Shown piece after piece: positions 22,426 through 33,001 of a stretch of 64,000 nucleotides of DNA (positions are counted from its first letter, which is position 1; each line of letters starts with the position of its first letter). The translations under genes were made by a program, and so were the position numbers. This DNA is from Yersinia nurmii (GTDB lineage Bacteria > Pseudomonadota > Gammaproteobacteria > Enterobacterales > Enterobacteriaceae). The DNA lies in contig NZ_CPYD01000001.1 of assembly GCF_001112925.1 (NCBI RefSeq), positions 372,001 to 436,000 on the forward strand, written 5' to 3'. Under the pieces are notes generated by a model. It was given only the letters and a program-made list of their open reading frames with translations. It ran no database searches and was not told the DNA's origin.

Positions 22426-23679
22426 ATGACAACCCACGGCTCGCTACCAAAGCCAGAATATAGCCGCAATATGCGGCTGATTGGCCATAGCGATCAGGGT
22501 GGGCGGCCTGATGGCGTACAGGTGATGGTGCATCGCGGCTATGCCTATATCGGCCATATGGTTTCTCAAGGTGTATCAATCGTTGACGTTCGGGATGCAA
22601 AAAATCCGCGACCCACCGGTTTTATCCCTGCGCCGCCGAATACCTGGAACGTGCATCTACAAACTCACGACGATCTGCTATTGGTGATTAATGCCAGAGA
22701 TTTGTTTGCTGACGCTAGTTTTGCCGAGGAAAAAGTCTATTACACTCAATCCGTAGGCAAAAGCGTCAATACCCGGCAGGGGGAGCATAACTGGACCGCA
22801 GGTTTACGAATTTTTGATATTTCCATTCCCGACCAGCCGCAACAAATCGGCTTTTTACCGTTAGATGGAATTGGGATTCACCGAATATGGTACGTTGGCG
22901 GACGCTGGGCCTACGTTTCAGCCTTATTAGATGGTTACAGCGATTATATTTTCCTGACTATAGATTTGGCCGATCCGCAGAATCCAGCGGTGGCTGGCCG
23001 TTATTGGTTACCGGGGATGCATAGCGCTGGCGGTGAAACACCAAACTGGCCAGACGATCAACGCTATGCGCTGCACCACGCCATTATCAGCGGAGATACC
23101 GCCTACGGAAGCTGGCGTGACGGCGGTTTGACGCTGTTGGACGTCAGCGATCGCCACCAGCCAAAACTGATTTGTCATCGTAACTGGAGCCCACCTTTTG
23201 GCGGCGGCACTCACACTGCGCTACCGTTGCCTGACAGAAATCTATTGATCGTATTGGACGAAGCGGTATTGGATAATCAGGAAGACGGGGAAAAGCACAT
23301 TTGGGTCTTTGATATTCGCGAGCCGAGCAACCCCATCAGTATTTCCACGTTTCCAGTGCCAAATGAACAGAATTACGTCAAAAAAGGCGCACATTTCGGC
23401 CCACATAATTTGCATGAAAACCGTCCCGGCAGTTTTATCAGCTCGTCGCTGATTTTTGCCACCTACCAAAATGCCGGAGTGCGCGCCTACGATATCAGTA
23501 ATCCTTACCAGCCGAGGGAAACCGGTGCATTGGTGCCCGCTGCGCCGACTAAAATGATGGACAAGCGACCGGGTCGCCCGCAGGTAATTCAATCTTGTGA
23601 TGTTTTTGTCGATGCGCAAGGAATTATCTACAGCACGGACTACAACGGCGGTCTTTCTATTATCGAATATTTAGGATAA
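22426..23679 (+). CDS. LVIVD-repeat beta-propeller protein
   Basis: This 417-residue protein has no signal peptide and is built from repeats with the LVIVD pattern: GVSIVDV (49-55), GLRIFDI (126-132), GLTLLDV (234-240), IWVFDI (292-297), GVRAYDI (351-357) and GLSIIEY (409-415). This fits a six- or seven-bladed propeller. Histidines recur at the entry of blades: H77/H81, H152, H217/H218, H263 and H327/H330. These resemble the central His-lined, metal-binding channel of the SBP56 (selenium-binding/methanethiol oxidase) superfamily, a comparison that is inference only. GGAG precedes the ATG and the gene is 15 bases behind the sugar-binding protein gene, so the two form an operon. Catalytic role unknown; a lactonase or oxidase acting on a sugar-derived compound is possible. 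Confidence 0.85.
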   Translation: MTTHGSLPKPEYSRNMRLIGHSDQGGRPDGVQVMVHRGYAYIGHMVSQGVSIVDVRDAKNPRPTGFIPAPPNTWNVHLQTHDDLLLVINARDLFADASFAEEKVYYTQSVGKSVNTRQGEHNWTAGLRIFDISIPDQPQQIGFLPLDGIGIHRIWYVGGRWAYVSALLDGYSDYIFLTIDLADPQNPAVAGRYWLPGMHSAGGETPNWPDDQRYALHHAIISGDTAYGSWRDGGLTLLDVSDRHQPKLICHRNWSPPFGGGTHTALPLPDRNLLIVLDEAVLDNQEDGEKHIWVFDIREPSNPISISTFPVPNEQNYVKKGAHFGPHNLHENRPGSFISSSLIFATYQNAGVRAYDISNPYQPRETGALVPAAPTKMMDKRPGRPQVIQSCDVFVDAQGIIYSTDYNGGLSIIEYLG

Positions 23680-23822
23680 CGCTCTGCCACCAGCGGGTCG
23701 ATTCAGGTTGATCTGCTGTTTCTAAAAATATTTTCCGTTCCCCCTCTCTTTTTGTTATTACAATCGTCTATGGTATCTGCCTGAGCCGATGTCACATTCA
23801 ATTAACATAATAAAAAGATAAC

Positions 23823-25058
23823 ATGATGAAAGGTTTTCCTCCGTTGGTGCTCACACTTCTGCTGTCTTCATTAGTGTTGACCATTGGGCGCGCCATTACT
23901 TTGCCGTTTATTACTATTTATCTGGCGGAACACTTCCAGTTAGCGCCGGATCGTGTCGGTTTAGTTTTGGGTGCCAGTCTGACTCTGGGGATTATTGCCA
24001 GCCTGTACGGCGGTTTTCTGGTAGATAAATTTAATAAAAATCATCTTATTTTTTTGGCTATCGCCCTGTTTGCCCTCACCTTCTTTACCTTGCCGTGGAT
24101 TGAACAACCGGGGTGGATTATTTTAGTGCTGGCAGTGCTACATTCGGCGTATTCGGTATTTGCCATTGCAGTCAAAGCCTGTTTCGCCGATTGGCTACCG
24201 GTAGCTCAGCGCATCAAAGCTTTCTCTGCAAACTATACGCTAGTTAACGTTGGCTGGGCGGTTGGCCCGGCGCTGGGCGTGCTGATGGCAGCTTTCAGCC
24301 CTATGCTGCCTTTTTTGATGTCCGGTAGCCTGGCTTTAGCCGTCGCTATCACGCTGATATTTCTGTTAGATAAATTCGGCATCCCACCAGAGCGGGAAGA
24401 TAGTCTTGAACTCAAAAACGTTGCGCCCCTGAATTTTGCCCAAACTTTCCGCATTCTGCGTCAGGATAAACGACTGATATATTTCACTCTCGGCAGCATG
24501 TTGAGCGCCGTAGTCTTCGGGCAATTTACCGGCTACCTTTCGCAATATTTGATCACCGTATCAAACGCGACATTTGCCTATCAGGTGATAGGGTCGATCA
24601 TGACGGTCAATGCCGTGATTGTTATCGCGTTCCAGTATTTATTAAGTCGCCGTATGAATCAGCAGAACCTAATACGCTGGCTAATGCTCGGTACTCTGTT
24701 CTTTATTGTGGGCCTGTTAGGCTTTATGACCGCTCAGGGTTCTATTCCAATGTGGATGCTGGCGATGACTATCTTCTCTTTTGGCGAGATTATCGTGATT
24801 CCAGTGGAGTATTTATTTATCGACTTCATCGCTCCAGCTCATTTGAAGGGCAGCTATTACGGAGCACAAAACTTAGGCAATCTGGGGGGGGCGTTCAATC
24901 CGGTGATGTGCGGATTTTTGCTGGCCTACGCTGCGCCGGAAATGATGTTTGTGATGTTGATGGTGGCAGCATTACTCGGCTTGGCCTTTTTCTATCGCGG
25001 TTATCAGTTGGCAAAAGCGCAGGATAATGTGTTTAATCAATCATCAGAAAAAGTCTAA
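23823..25058 (+). CDS. MFS transporter, YdeE-like
   Basis: A 411-residue, 12-helix major facilitator protein. N-terminal LTIGRAITLPFITIYL, the loop-2/3 motif GGFLVDKFNKNHLI, and FGEIIVIPVEYLFIDFIAPAHLKGSYYGAQNLG are close to E. coli YdeE, reported to export dipeptides and arabinose-like compounds. Two adjacent ATGs (23823, 23826) are possible starts and the SD is weak (AAAAGATAAC). It follows the LVIVD gene on the same strand after 143 bases, so shared transcription is possible but unproven. A dyad, GGCGATGG (25067-25074) with CCATCGCC (25099-25106), follows the stop but lacks a T run. Confidence 0.88.
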   Translation: MMKGFPPLVLTLLLSSLVLTIGRAITLPFITIYLAEHFQLAPDRVGLVLGASLTLGIIASLYGGFLVDKFNKNHLIFLAIALFALTFFTLPWIEQPGWIILVLAVLHSAYSVFAIAVKACFADWLPVAQRIKAFSANYTLVNVGWAVGPALGVLMAAFSPMLPFLMSGSLALAVAITLIFLLDKFGIPPEREDSLELKNVAPLNFAQTFRILRQDKRLIYFTLGSMLSAVVFGQFTGYLSQYLITVSNATFAYQVIGSIMTVNAVIVIAFQYLLSRRMNQQNLIRWLMLGTLFFIVGLLGFMTAQGSIPMWMLAMTIFSFGEIIVIPVEYLFIDFIAPAHLKGSYYGAQNLGNLGGAFNPVMCGFLLAYAAPEMMFVMLMVAALLGLAFFYRGYQLAKAQDNVFNQSSEKV

Positions 25059-25204
25059 CTCAACCGGGCGATGGTCATGCCAACTTCACGTAAGTGGGCC
25101 ATCGCCAATGGCATAAAAGCATAGATATAATTCATGGTGTGATCGGTAGCACATTTCTCGGCATAATTGTATGATGAATGCCTCCGTTACTTAGGACACT
25201 TATT

Positions 25205-25612
25205 ATGCGCAATGTGATTACACTTTGCTGGCAATACCTACGGGCCTTTATCTTTATTTACCTGTGTTTATGGGCAGGTAACGCGCTGTCCGCACTGCTA
25301 CCAATGACCATTCCGGGCAGCATTATTGGCATGCTGATTCTGTTCGCCCTACTGTCTTCGCAAATCCTGCCGTCTCGCTGGGTCAAACCCGGCTGCCATA
25401 TTCTGATCCGCTATATGGCACTGCTATTTGTACCGATTGGTGTCGGCGTCATGCAGTATTATGACCAGCTCAGTAAACAGTTTGGTCCTATTATTGTGTC
25501 GTGTTTTATCAGTACATTAGTGGTCATGATCGTGGTGGGTTACAGCTCGCAGTTCGTCCATCGGGAACGCAAGATCCTCGGTTCAGTAGATGAACAGTCG
25601 GAGGACAAATAA
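25205..25612 (+). CDS. yohJ: CidA/LrgA-family membrane protein YohJ
   Basis: YohJ is an LrgA/CidA (holin-like) family protein of 135 residues with four hydrophobic helices. The signature is [15 protein letters not shown], with [19 protein letters not shown] following. The ATG at 25205 has AGGAC upstream and gives the E. coli-like N-terminus; an upstream in-frame ATG at 25178 is rejected. Its stop overlaps the yohK start by one base, so the pair is coupled. CidA/CidB-type pairs were linked to murein hydrolase control and, more recently, to small-molecule (pyruvate or nucleoside) export; proximity to cdd would fit the latter. Confidence 0.94.
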   Translation: MRNVITLCWQYLRAFIFIYLCLWAGNALSALLPMTIPGSIIGMLILFALLSSQILPSRWVKPGCHILIRYMALLFVPIGVGVMQYYDQLSKQFGPIIVSCFISTLVVMIVVGYSSQFVHRERKILGSVDEQSEDK

Positions 25613-26304
25613 TGGAGCATATCTGGTGGTCGCTGCCTTTAACGCTGCTGGTGTTCTTTGGTGCGCGTAAGCTGGCGACCTGGTTGAAAATGCCACTGCT
25701 CAATCCGTTGTTGGTCTCTATGGTCATCATCATTCCCTTGCTGCTGCTGACCCATATGCCCTACGCCAATTATTTTAAAGGCAGTAAAATTCTGAATGAC
25801 CTGCTACAACCAGCGGTCGTGGCGCTCGCTTTTCCGCTGTATGAGCAATTGCACCAGATCCGCGCACGCTGGAAATCCATTATCACCATTTGTTTCATCG
25901 GCAGCATCACGGCGATGGTCAGCGGCACCGCGATAGCCTTATGGATGGGAGCAACACCGGAGATAGCCGCTTCGGTATTACCGAAATCTGTCACCACGCC
26001 TATCGCGATGGCAGTGGCGGATTCTATAAACGGTCTTCCAGCCATCAGCGCCGTCTGTGTGATTTTTGTCGGAATTCTAGGGGCAGTTTTCGGCCATACC
26101 TTATTTAATCGGCTAAGAATTGTCACTAAAGCCTCCCGTGGGTTAGCTATGGGTACCGCTTCTCACGCATTGGGTACCGCCCGCTGCGCCGAAGTCGATT
26201 TTCAAGAAGGCGCATTTAGCTCACTGGCATTGGTGATTTGCGGGATTATTACCTCATTGTTAGCCCCGTTCCTGTTCCCGATATTGCTGCATTTATTCGG
26301 TTAA
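25612..26304 (+). CDS. yohK: CidB/LrgB-family membrane protein YohK
   Basis: LrgB family, 230 residues. About seven hydrophobic segments and the conserved VLPKSVTTPIAMAVADSING and GTASHALGTARCAE stretches identify it. It partners with YohJ upstream. The two genes precede cdd in the same order as E. coli yohJ-yohK-cdd, which suggests a shared physiological context in nucleoside use; that link is inference. Confidence 0.95.
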   Translation: MEHIWWSLPLTLLVFFGARKLATWLKMPLLNPLLVSMVIIIPLLLLTHMPYANYFKGSKILNDLLQPAVVALAFPLYEQLHQIRARWKSIITICFIGSITAMVSGTAIALWMGATPEIAASVLPKSVTTPIAMAVADSINGLPAISAVCVIFVGILGAVFGHTLFNRLRIVTKASRGLAMGTASHALGTARCAEVDFQEGAFSSLALVICGIITSLLAPFLFPILLHLFG

Positions 26305-26384
26305 ACAAGCTATTCGGCTACACAGGTTTATTCGGCTAAATAATCGCAATGAGTGCCGAATAAACGATTTTAAGGATATAAATT

Positions 26385-26400
26385 TGAGATAAATCTCTCA
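26385..26400. promoter_or_regulatory. Upstream CRP-like site of cdd
   Basis: TGAGATAAATCTCTCA matches the CRP pattern TGTGA-N6-TCACA at four of five positions in each half and is a perfect palindrome. Its centre (26392.5) lies 51 bp upstream of the second site, the tandem spacing typical of CytR/CRP-controlled promoters. Confidence 0.6.
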
Positions 26401-26413
26401 TTTAATATATTTC

Positions 26414-26435
26414 ATTGCATGAATTTCAAATGTAA
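26414..26435. promoter_or_regulatory. Candidate CytR operator between the cdd CRP sites
   Basis: ATTGCATG (26414-26421) and AATGTAAC (inverted, 26429-26436) each resemble the CytR half-site GTTGCATT or its complement with one or two mismatches. They sit between the two CRP-like sites, where CytR binds in E. coli nucleoside promoters. This is an inference by position and sequence likeness. Confidence 0.4.
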
Positions 26436-26485
26436 CGAGATCTGCATCACAATTAAGAGCGCGCAAGCTGCCTAAAATAGTTTCC
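26436..26485 (+). promoter_or_regulatory. cdd promoter: class II CRP site and -10 element
   Basis: CGAGA-TCTGCA-TCACA (26436-26451) is a CRP-like site centred at 26443.5. The -10 hexamer TAAAAT at 26473-26478 predicts a start near 26485, placing CRP at -41.5, exactly class II. No good -35 is present, as expected for an activator-dependent promoter. Confidence 0.6.
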
Positions 26486-26508
26486 CGTTAATATTGGAGA
26501 GAATTTCT

Positions 26509-27393
26509 ATGCAAGCACGTTTTCGCGCCCCACTGGCAGAGCTGCCAACAGCATTGCAATCCGCCCTGGAGCCACTGCTGAGCAACGATCATTTCCCTGC
26601 AATGCTTACCGCAGCAGAAGTTGAAACGGTAAAAACTATCAGTGGGCTGAATGATGAAGCACTGGCATTCGCCCTGTTACCGCTGGCTGCCGCCTGCTCA
26701 CTCACGCCGATATCCCATTTTAAAGTAGGGGCAATCGCTCGCGGTAAAAGCGGCAATCTGTATTTCGGTGCCAATATGGAATTCAGCGGCGCACCGCTGC
26801 AGCAGACCATTCACGCCGAACAGTGTGCCGTTACCCACGCCTGGCTGCGGGGAGAAGCCGGTTTAGTCTCTATTACCGTCAATTACACTCCGTGCGGTCA
26901 TTGTCGCCAGTTTATGAATGAATTGAATAGCGGCACCGGTTTACATATCCATCTTCCAGGTCGTCCAACGGCAACGCTTGGTGACTATTTGCCTGATTCA
27001 TTTGGCCCTAAAGATCTGGACATCAGCACATTACTGATGGATGCGGTCGATCACGGTTATCGCCTTAATGATAGCGACGCTTTGGCTCAAGCCGCACTGG
27101 AGGCCGCTAACCACAGCCATGCACCTTACAGTCAGGCGCACAGCGGCGTCGCTCTGGAAGATACAAAGGGGGCCATTTTCGCCGGGCGCTATGCGGAAAA
27201 TGCCGCTTTTAACCCAAGCTTGCCTCCACTTCAGGCCGCGCTGATTTTGATGAATATGTCCGGTAGCGATTGTCTAGCCGTACGCCGCGCGGTTCTAGCT
27301 GAACCTGCAACACCGGTATTAAGCCAGTGGGATGCAACTCAGGCCACGCTGGCGGCTATAGGCTGCCCGGACGTTCGCCGCGTGACTTTCTAA
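26509..27393 (+). CDS. cdd: Cytidine deaminase
   Basis: Cdd deaminates cytidine and deoxycytidine to uridine and deoxyuridine. The 294-residue length equals E. coli. The zinc site and acid are visible: H102 and E104 in IHAEQ, and C129 and C132 in TPCGHC. The C-terminal half is the degenerate second deaminase domain typical of the dimeric form. The ATG at 26509 has GGAGAG upstream. The promoter region carries two CRP-like sites 51 bp apart. A GC-rich hairpin with T tract follows. Confidence 0.97.
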   Translation: MQARFRAPLAELPTALQSALEPLLSNDHFPAMLTAAEVETVKTISGLNDEALAFALLPLAAACSLTPISHFKVGAIARGKSGNLYFGANMEFSGAPLQQTIHAEQCAVTHAWLRGEAGLVSITVNYTPCGHCRQFMNELNSGTGLHIHLPGRPTATLGDYLPDSFGPKDLDISTLLMDAVDHGYRLNDSDALAQAALEAANHSHAPYSQAHSGVALEDTKGAIFAGRYAENAAFNPSLPPLQAALILMNMSGSDCLAVRRAVLAEPATPVLSQWDATQATLAAIGCPDVRRVTF

Positions 27394-27403
27394 CCGCTTT
27401 AGC

Positions 27404-27434
27404 CGCCCCGGATTTTTCTTTCCTCGCCGGGGCG
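27404..27434 (+). terminator. Terminator of cdd
   Basis: CGCCCCGG (27404-27411) pairs with CCGGGGCG (27427-27434) around a 15-base loop and is followed by CTTATTTTC. It separates cdd from the convergent LysR gene, whose stop lies eight bases further on. Confidence 0.75.
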
Positions 27435-27441
27435 CTTATTT

Positions 27442-28341
27442 TCAGAGACTCTCCACTACCTGCTGCCGCAGCCAACGCTGATCTTCTTTGTGGCTATGAC
27501 GTGGATGCCAGATTTGCACAAAATCAAAGCTCGGTACGACAAAAGGCAGCTCAAGGTGCAGTAGCCTCATTGATTCTGGCTGAGTCGCGACAACTCGGCT
27601 GGCGATCGTCAAAAGTAAATCCGTCCCCACCACCGTCTGCGGTGCCACCAGGAAGTGCGGCAGAATTGCGGCAATCCGCCGTCGAATGCCCAAATCCGTC
27701 AGTGCCGCCTCCACTTCTCCCACGCTTTCACCACGCATAGAAACCAGCAAATGCGGCTGAGCCAGATAAGCGTCTAACGTCAGGCGCTTTTCATTCCCTA
27801 ATGGATGATTCGCGTCAGCAACACAGACAAAATGTTCTTCAAATAGCCTGCAACTGCTTAACCCAGCGGGCAAATGGGGAAACACACCCAGCGCCAGATC
27901 TAACTGCCCCGCTAGCACTTGCTCAACCATCTGCTCCCTACTGAGCTGCACCACCACCAGATCGATGCCCGGAGCCTGCTGGCGTAACCGCTGGAGCAGC
28001 CCAGGTAACACAATGGCCGCACCATAATCAGATAACGCAATGCGAAAACTTTGGCTAGCCTGTGCCGGAACAAATTGAGCAGAACCCACCAGTTGTCGAA
28101 CCTGCTCCAGAATCTGCTGCAAAGGCTGAACTAACTCAAGCGCCCGACGGGTAAGCTGAAAACCACCGGGCGCACGCACCAGTAACGGATCATCCAGCAA
28201 ATAACGTAGCCGATTCAGCGCGTGGCTCACTGCGGGTTGACTCATGTGCAACCGCGTAGCCGCTCGGGATACGTGCCGCTCACTAAGCAAAACATCCAGT
28301 ATCACTAGCAGGTTAAGATCTATGGCGCGCAAATTATTCAT
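27442..28341 (-). CDS. LysR-family transcriptional regulator, divergent from a VOC protein
   Basis: A 299-residue LTTR. The N-terminal winged helix-turn-helix reads DLNLLVILDVLLSERHVSRAATRLHMSQPAVSHAL; the effector domain begins near residue 90 (FRIALSDYGAAIVLPGLL). The DLNLL start places it in the NodD/NocR-like subgroup. The ATG at 28341 is preferred; an in-frame GTG at 28356 is the alternative. It is divergent from the VOC gene, the usual arrangement for an LTTR and its target. The dyad ATTCAT-GAA-ATGAAT at 28336-28350 overlaps its start and could be an autoregulatory site. The effector is unknown. Confidence 0.9.
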   Translation of the reverse strand: MNNLRAIDLNLLVILDVLLSERHVSRAATRLHMSQPAVSHALNRLRYLLDDPLLVRAPGGFQLTRRALELVQPLQQILEQVRQLVGSAQFVPAQASQSFRIALSDYGAAIVLPGLLQRLRQQAPGIDLVVVQLSREQMVEQVLAGQLDLALGVFPHLPAGLSSCRLFEEHFVCVADANHPLGNEKRLTLDAYLAQPHLLVSMRGESVGEVEAALTDLGIRRRIAAILPHFLVAPQTVVGTDLLLTIASRVVATQPESMRLLHLELPFVVPSFDFVQIWHPRHSHKEDQRWLRQQVVESL

Positions 28342-28446
28342 GAAATGAATACTCACTAGATAAAATATCGATTATCAATCATTGAATGAATAATGAATCA
28401 TTTGACCGGTGAAGAAAACCTCAAGTTATTAACCGGAGAAATACCT

Positions 28447-28902
28447 ATGACAACCACTGTAATTGATACCAATCATTCGCTCGACTTGGGGCTAAGCCAC
28501 ATTGCATTAGTGGTGCAAAATATTGATAGTAGTCTTGATTTCTATCAGCGTTACGCCGGAATGACTCTGATTCACCGTCGGGCAGGAGGCAAACCCGGTA
28601 TGGAAGTAGCATGGATGACCGATCACAGTCGCCCCTTTGCTCTCGTCCTCGTGCAATCTCCGGAGCTAAAAGACACGCCGTTAGGGCCTTTCGGACACCT
28701 CGGCGTTGCCTGCGCAAGTCGAGCACGAGTCGATGAATTGGTTGCTCTGGCCAGCGCCGAGGGTTGTCTGCGATCTGCGCCGCAAGATTCCGGTGAACCC
28801 GTCGGTTATTGGGCGTATTTTGCCGATCCCGATGGTAATACGCTGGAAGTGTCATACGGCCAGCGCATAGAACTCACGATGACAAACTCCCGTAATCCAT
28901 AA
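28447..28902 (+). CDS. VOC-superfamily (glyoxalase/dioxygenase-like) protein
   Basis: A 151-residue vicinal-oxygen-chelate protein. The two beta-alpha-beta modules contain GLSHIALVVQNIDSSLDFY, GPFGHLGVAC and FADPDGNTLEVSYGQ. His in SHIALVV, His in GHLGVA and Glu in TLEVSYG would form the metal site. Such proteins include glyoxalase I, fosfomycin resistance enzymes and extradiol dioxygenases; the substrate cannot be read from sequence. The ATG at 28447 with GGAG upstream is preferred over the in-frame ATG at 28393. It is divergent from the LysR gene, its likely regulator. Confidence 0.85.
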   Translation: MTTTVIDTNHSLDLGLSHIALVVQNIDSSLDFYQRYAGMTLIHRRAGGKPGMEVAWMTDHSRPFALVLVQSPELKDTPLGPFGHLGVACASRARVDELVALASAEGCLRSAPQDSGEPVGYWAYFADPDGNTLEVSYGQRIELTMTNSRNP

Positions 28903-28971
28903 AATAAGCAAAATGAGTGCTAACCATTAATTAATTTGAGTTATGTAATTAATTAAGGGTTAAAGTTATCA

Positions 28972-28989
28972 GGCGCTTTAATAAGCGCC
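28972..28989 (+). terminator. Hairpin after the VOC gene
   Basis: GGCGCTT-TAAT-AAGCGCC is a perfect 7-bp stem followed by ATTATT, a weak T tract. It is about 70 bases past the VOC stop. Beyond it lie 165 AT-rich bases holding the maeA promoter, including a GCAATT/AATTGC dyad at 29054-29071. Confidence 0.5.
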
Positions 28990-29135
28990 ATTATTCACGC
29001 TAATTAAAATCGCTACCACGTTGATTTTTGCTCTTTAACTCTCATTTCTGTTGGCAATTGTTATAAATTGCTAACAAATGCTGTACATATTTTCCCTATC
29101 TCTTAGGATCGGAATCAGTAACGGCCATCCGATAA

Positions 29136-30851
<1,716 letters not shown>

Positions 30852-30858
30852 TGTTACC

Positions 30859-30882
30859 TTAACCTGCCCTCGGGCAGGTTAA
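30859..30882 (+). terminator. Terminator of maeA
   Basis: TTAACCTGCCC (30859-30869) and GGGCAGGTTAA (30872-30882) form a perfect 11-bp palindrome with a minimal loop, seven bases after the stop. The following TCTCTATCC is only modestly T-rich. Confidence 0.65.
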
Positions 30883-30971
30883 TCTCTATCCAGTTAGAGA
30901 AATCCTTGCTTTTTAATAACAAAAATCAGCTTAACTGCCCCCGTCACGTCTTGCGCCGCCGTATCAGGTAA

Positions 30972-31754
<783 letters not shown>

Positions 31755-31904
31755 CCTTTAGCCGCAAGCTTGCCGCATCTAGGTATTGAACAACCGAGGT
31801 GGTAAAGGGAGAATGCGGCGATAGAATCGTAGTGACGTAAGCCACCGAAACGCACCCCGCTGCGCCTGTCCGAGTTTCTCCGTCGCCACAAACTGTATAA
31901 AACA

Positions 31905-31941
31905 ACAAAAGCCAGCCGGATGACTCCTGACTGGCTTTTGT
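31905..31941. terminator. Bidirectional terminator between sanA and mglC
   Basis: ACAAAAGCCAG (31905-31915) and CTGGCTTTTGT (31931-31941) form a perfect 11-bp stem with T-rich tails on both strands. It separates the convergent sanA and mglC and ends the mgl operon. Confidence 0.88.
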
Positions 31942-31970
31942 CTTAATTGAGACCGTCTTTCAATTAGCCA

Positions 31971-32981
31971 TTATTTCTTCTTGGCATATTTCAATGAATC
32001 CAGCGCCACGGCGAAAATAATGATTCCGCCCTTAATAATGTACTGCCAGTAAGGGTTTACACCGATATAGGTCAAACCGTAGTTAATGACCGTAAAAATG
32101 ATAACGCCGGTGACCACGCCAAAGACCGTACCAACCCCGCCGCTAAAGGATACGCCGCCAACCACGCAGGCTGCGATGGCATCCAATTCATACATAAAAC
32201 CAAGGTTGTTAGTGGCACTACCGATACGTCCAGCCTCCAGCATCCCGCCGAAGGCGTAAAACACGCCGGATAATGCATAAATCATGATTAGGTTTAGTGG
32301 AACGTTAACCCCAGAAACTTTTGCGGCCTCTGGATTACCACCGATGGCGAAGATATTCTTACCGAAGCGCGTTTTATTCCACAGCACCCAAACAAAGCCA
32401 ATGGCAATCAATGCGTAGAATGTAATGTATGACAGTTTAAAATCACCGAATCGCAGGAACCCCTGAGCAAATGAGGAAAACGCAGGATCGAAACCGGCAA
32501 TCGGAGATGCGCCCACATAATCGTAATACAGAGAGTTAATCCCATAAACGATAATCATGGTGCCCAAAGTGGTAATAAACGGCGTGACGTTTAAATAGGC
32601 GATAATAATACCGTTAACCAAACCGATAATTGCGCCAATCAGACAGACGGTTAAAATAACGAATGGAATAGGTACGGTTTGTAAGTCAGGGAAAACCTTA
32701 TTCACATTATCCATCGCTTGTAACATGGTTGCGGCAACGACCGCAGCCAAACCAACCTGTCGTCCGGCGGATAAATCTGTACCCTGAGTCACAATTAACC
32801 CGGCAACGCCCAACGCGATAATAATACGTACCGAGGACTGAGTTAAAATATTACTTAAATTCATCAAACTTAAAAAGGTTGGGTCTTGGAAAATGATAAT
32901 TGCCAGCAGCACCAGCAAAACCACATAAATCCCGCCCTCTTTAAGATAAGTGAGCAAACTTTTCTTATTTAACGCATTCAT
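31971..32981 (-). CDS. mglC: Galactose/methyl-galactoside ABC transporter permease
   Basis: MglC is the homodimeric membrane channel of the high-affinity galactose/glucose importer. The 336 residues equal E. coli, with about ten hydrophobic segments and the conserved VTQGTDLSAGRQVGLAA, TPFITTLGTM and NPEAAKVSGVNV. The ATG at 32981 (MNALNKKSLL) is chosen over 32996 on family alignment. It is 20 bases behind mglA. Last gene of mglBAC. Confidence 0.97.
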   Translation of the reverse strand: MNALNKKSLLTYLKEGGIYVVLLVLLAIIIFQDPTFLSLMNLSNILTQSSVRIIIALGVAGLIVTQGTDLSAGRQVGLAAVVAATMLQAMDNVNKVFPDLQTVPIPFVILTVCLIGAIIGLVNGIIIAYLNVTPFITTLGTMIIVYGINSLYYDYVGASPIAGFDPAFSSFAQGFLRFGDFKLSYITFYALIAIGFVWVLWNKTRFGKNIFAIGGNPEAAKVSGVNVPLNLIMIYALSGVFYAFGGMLEAGRIGSATNNLGFMYELDAIAACVVGGVSFSGGVGTVFGVVTGVIIFTVINYGLTYIGVNPYWQYIIKGGIIIFAVALDSLKYAKKK

Positions 32982-33001
32982 AATAAGAACCTTCAACTAG
33001 A

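Noticed and set aside
31755-31904. Possible short genes between sanA and the mgl terminator
   Set aside because: Only frames without an SD or conserved motifs; they are likely non-coding.
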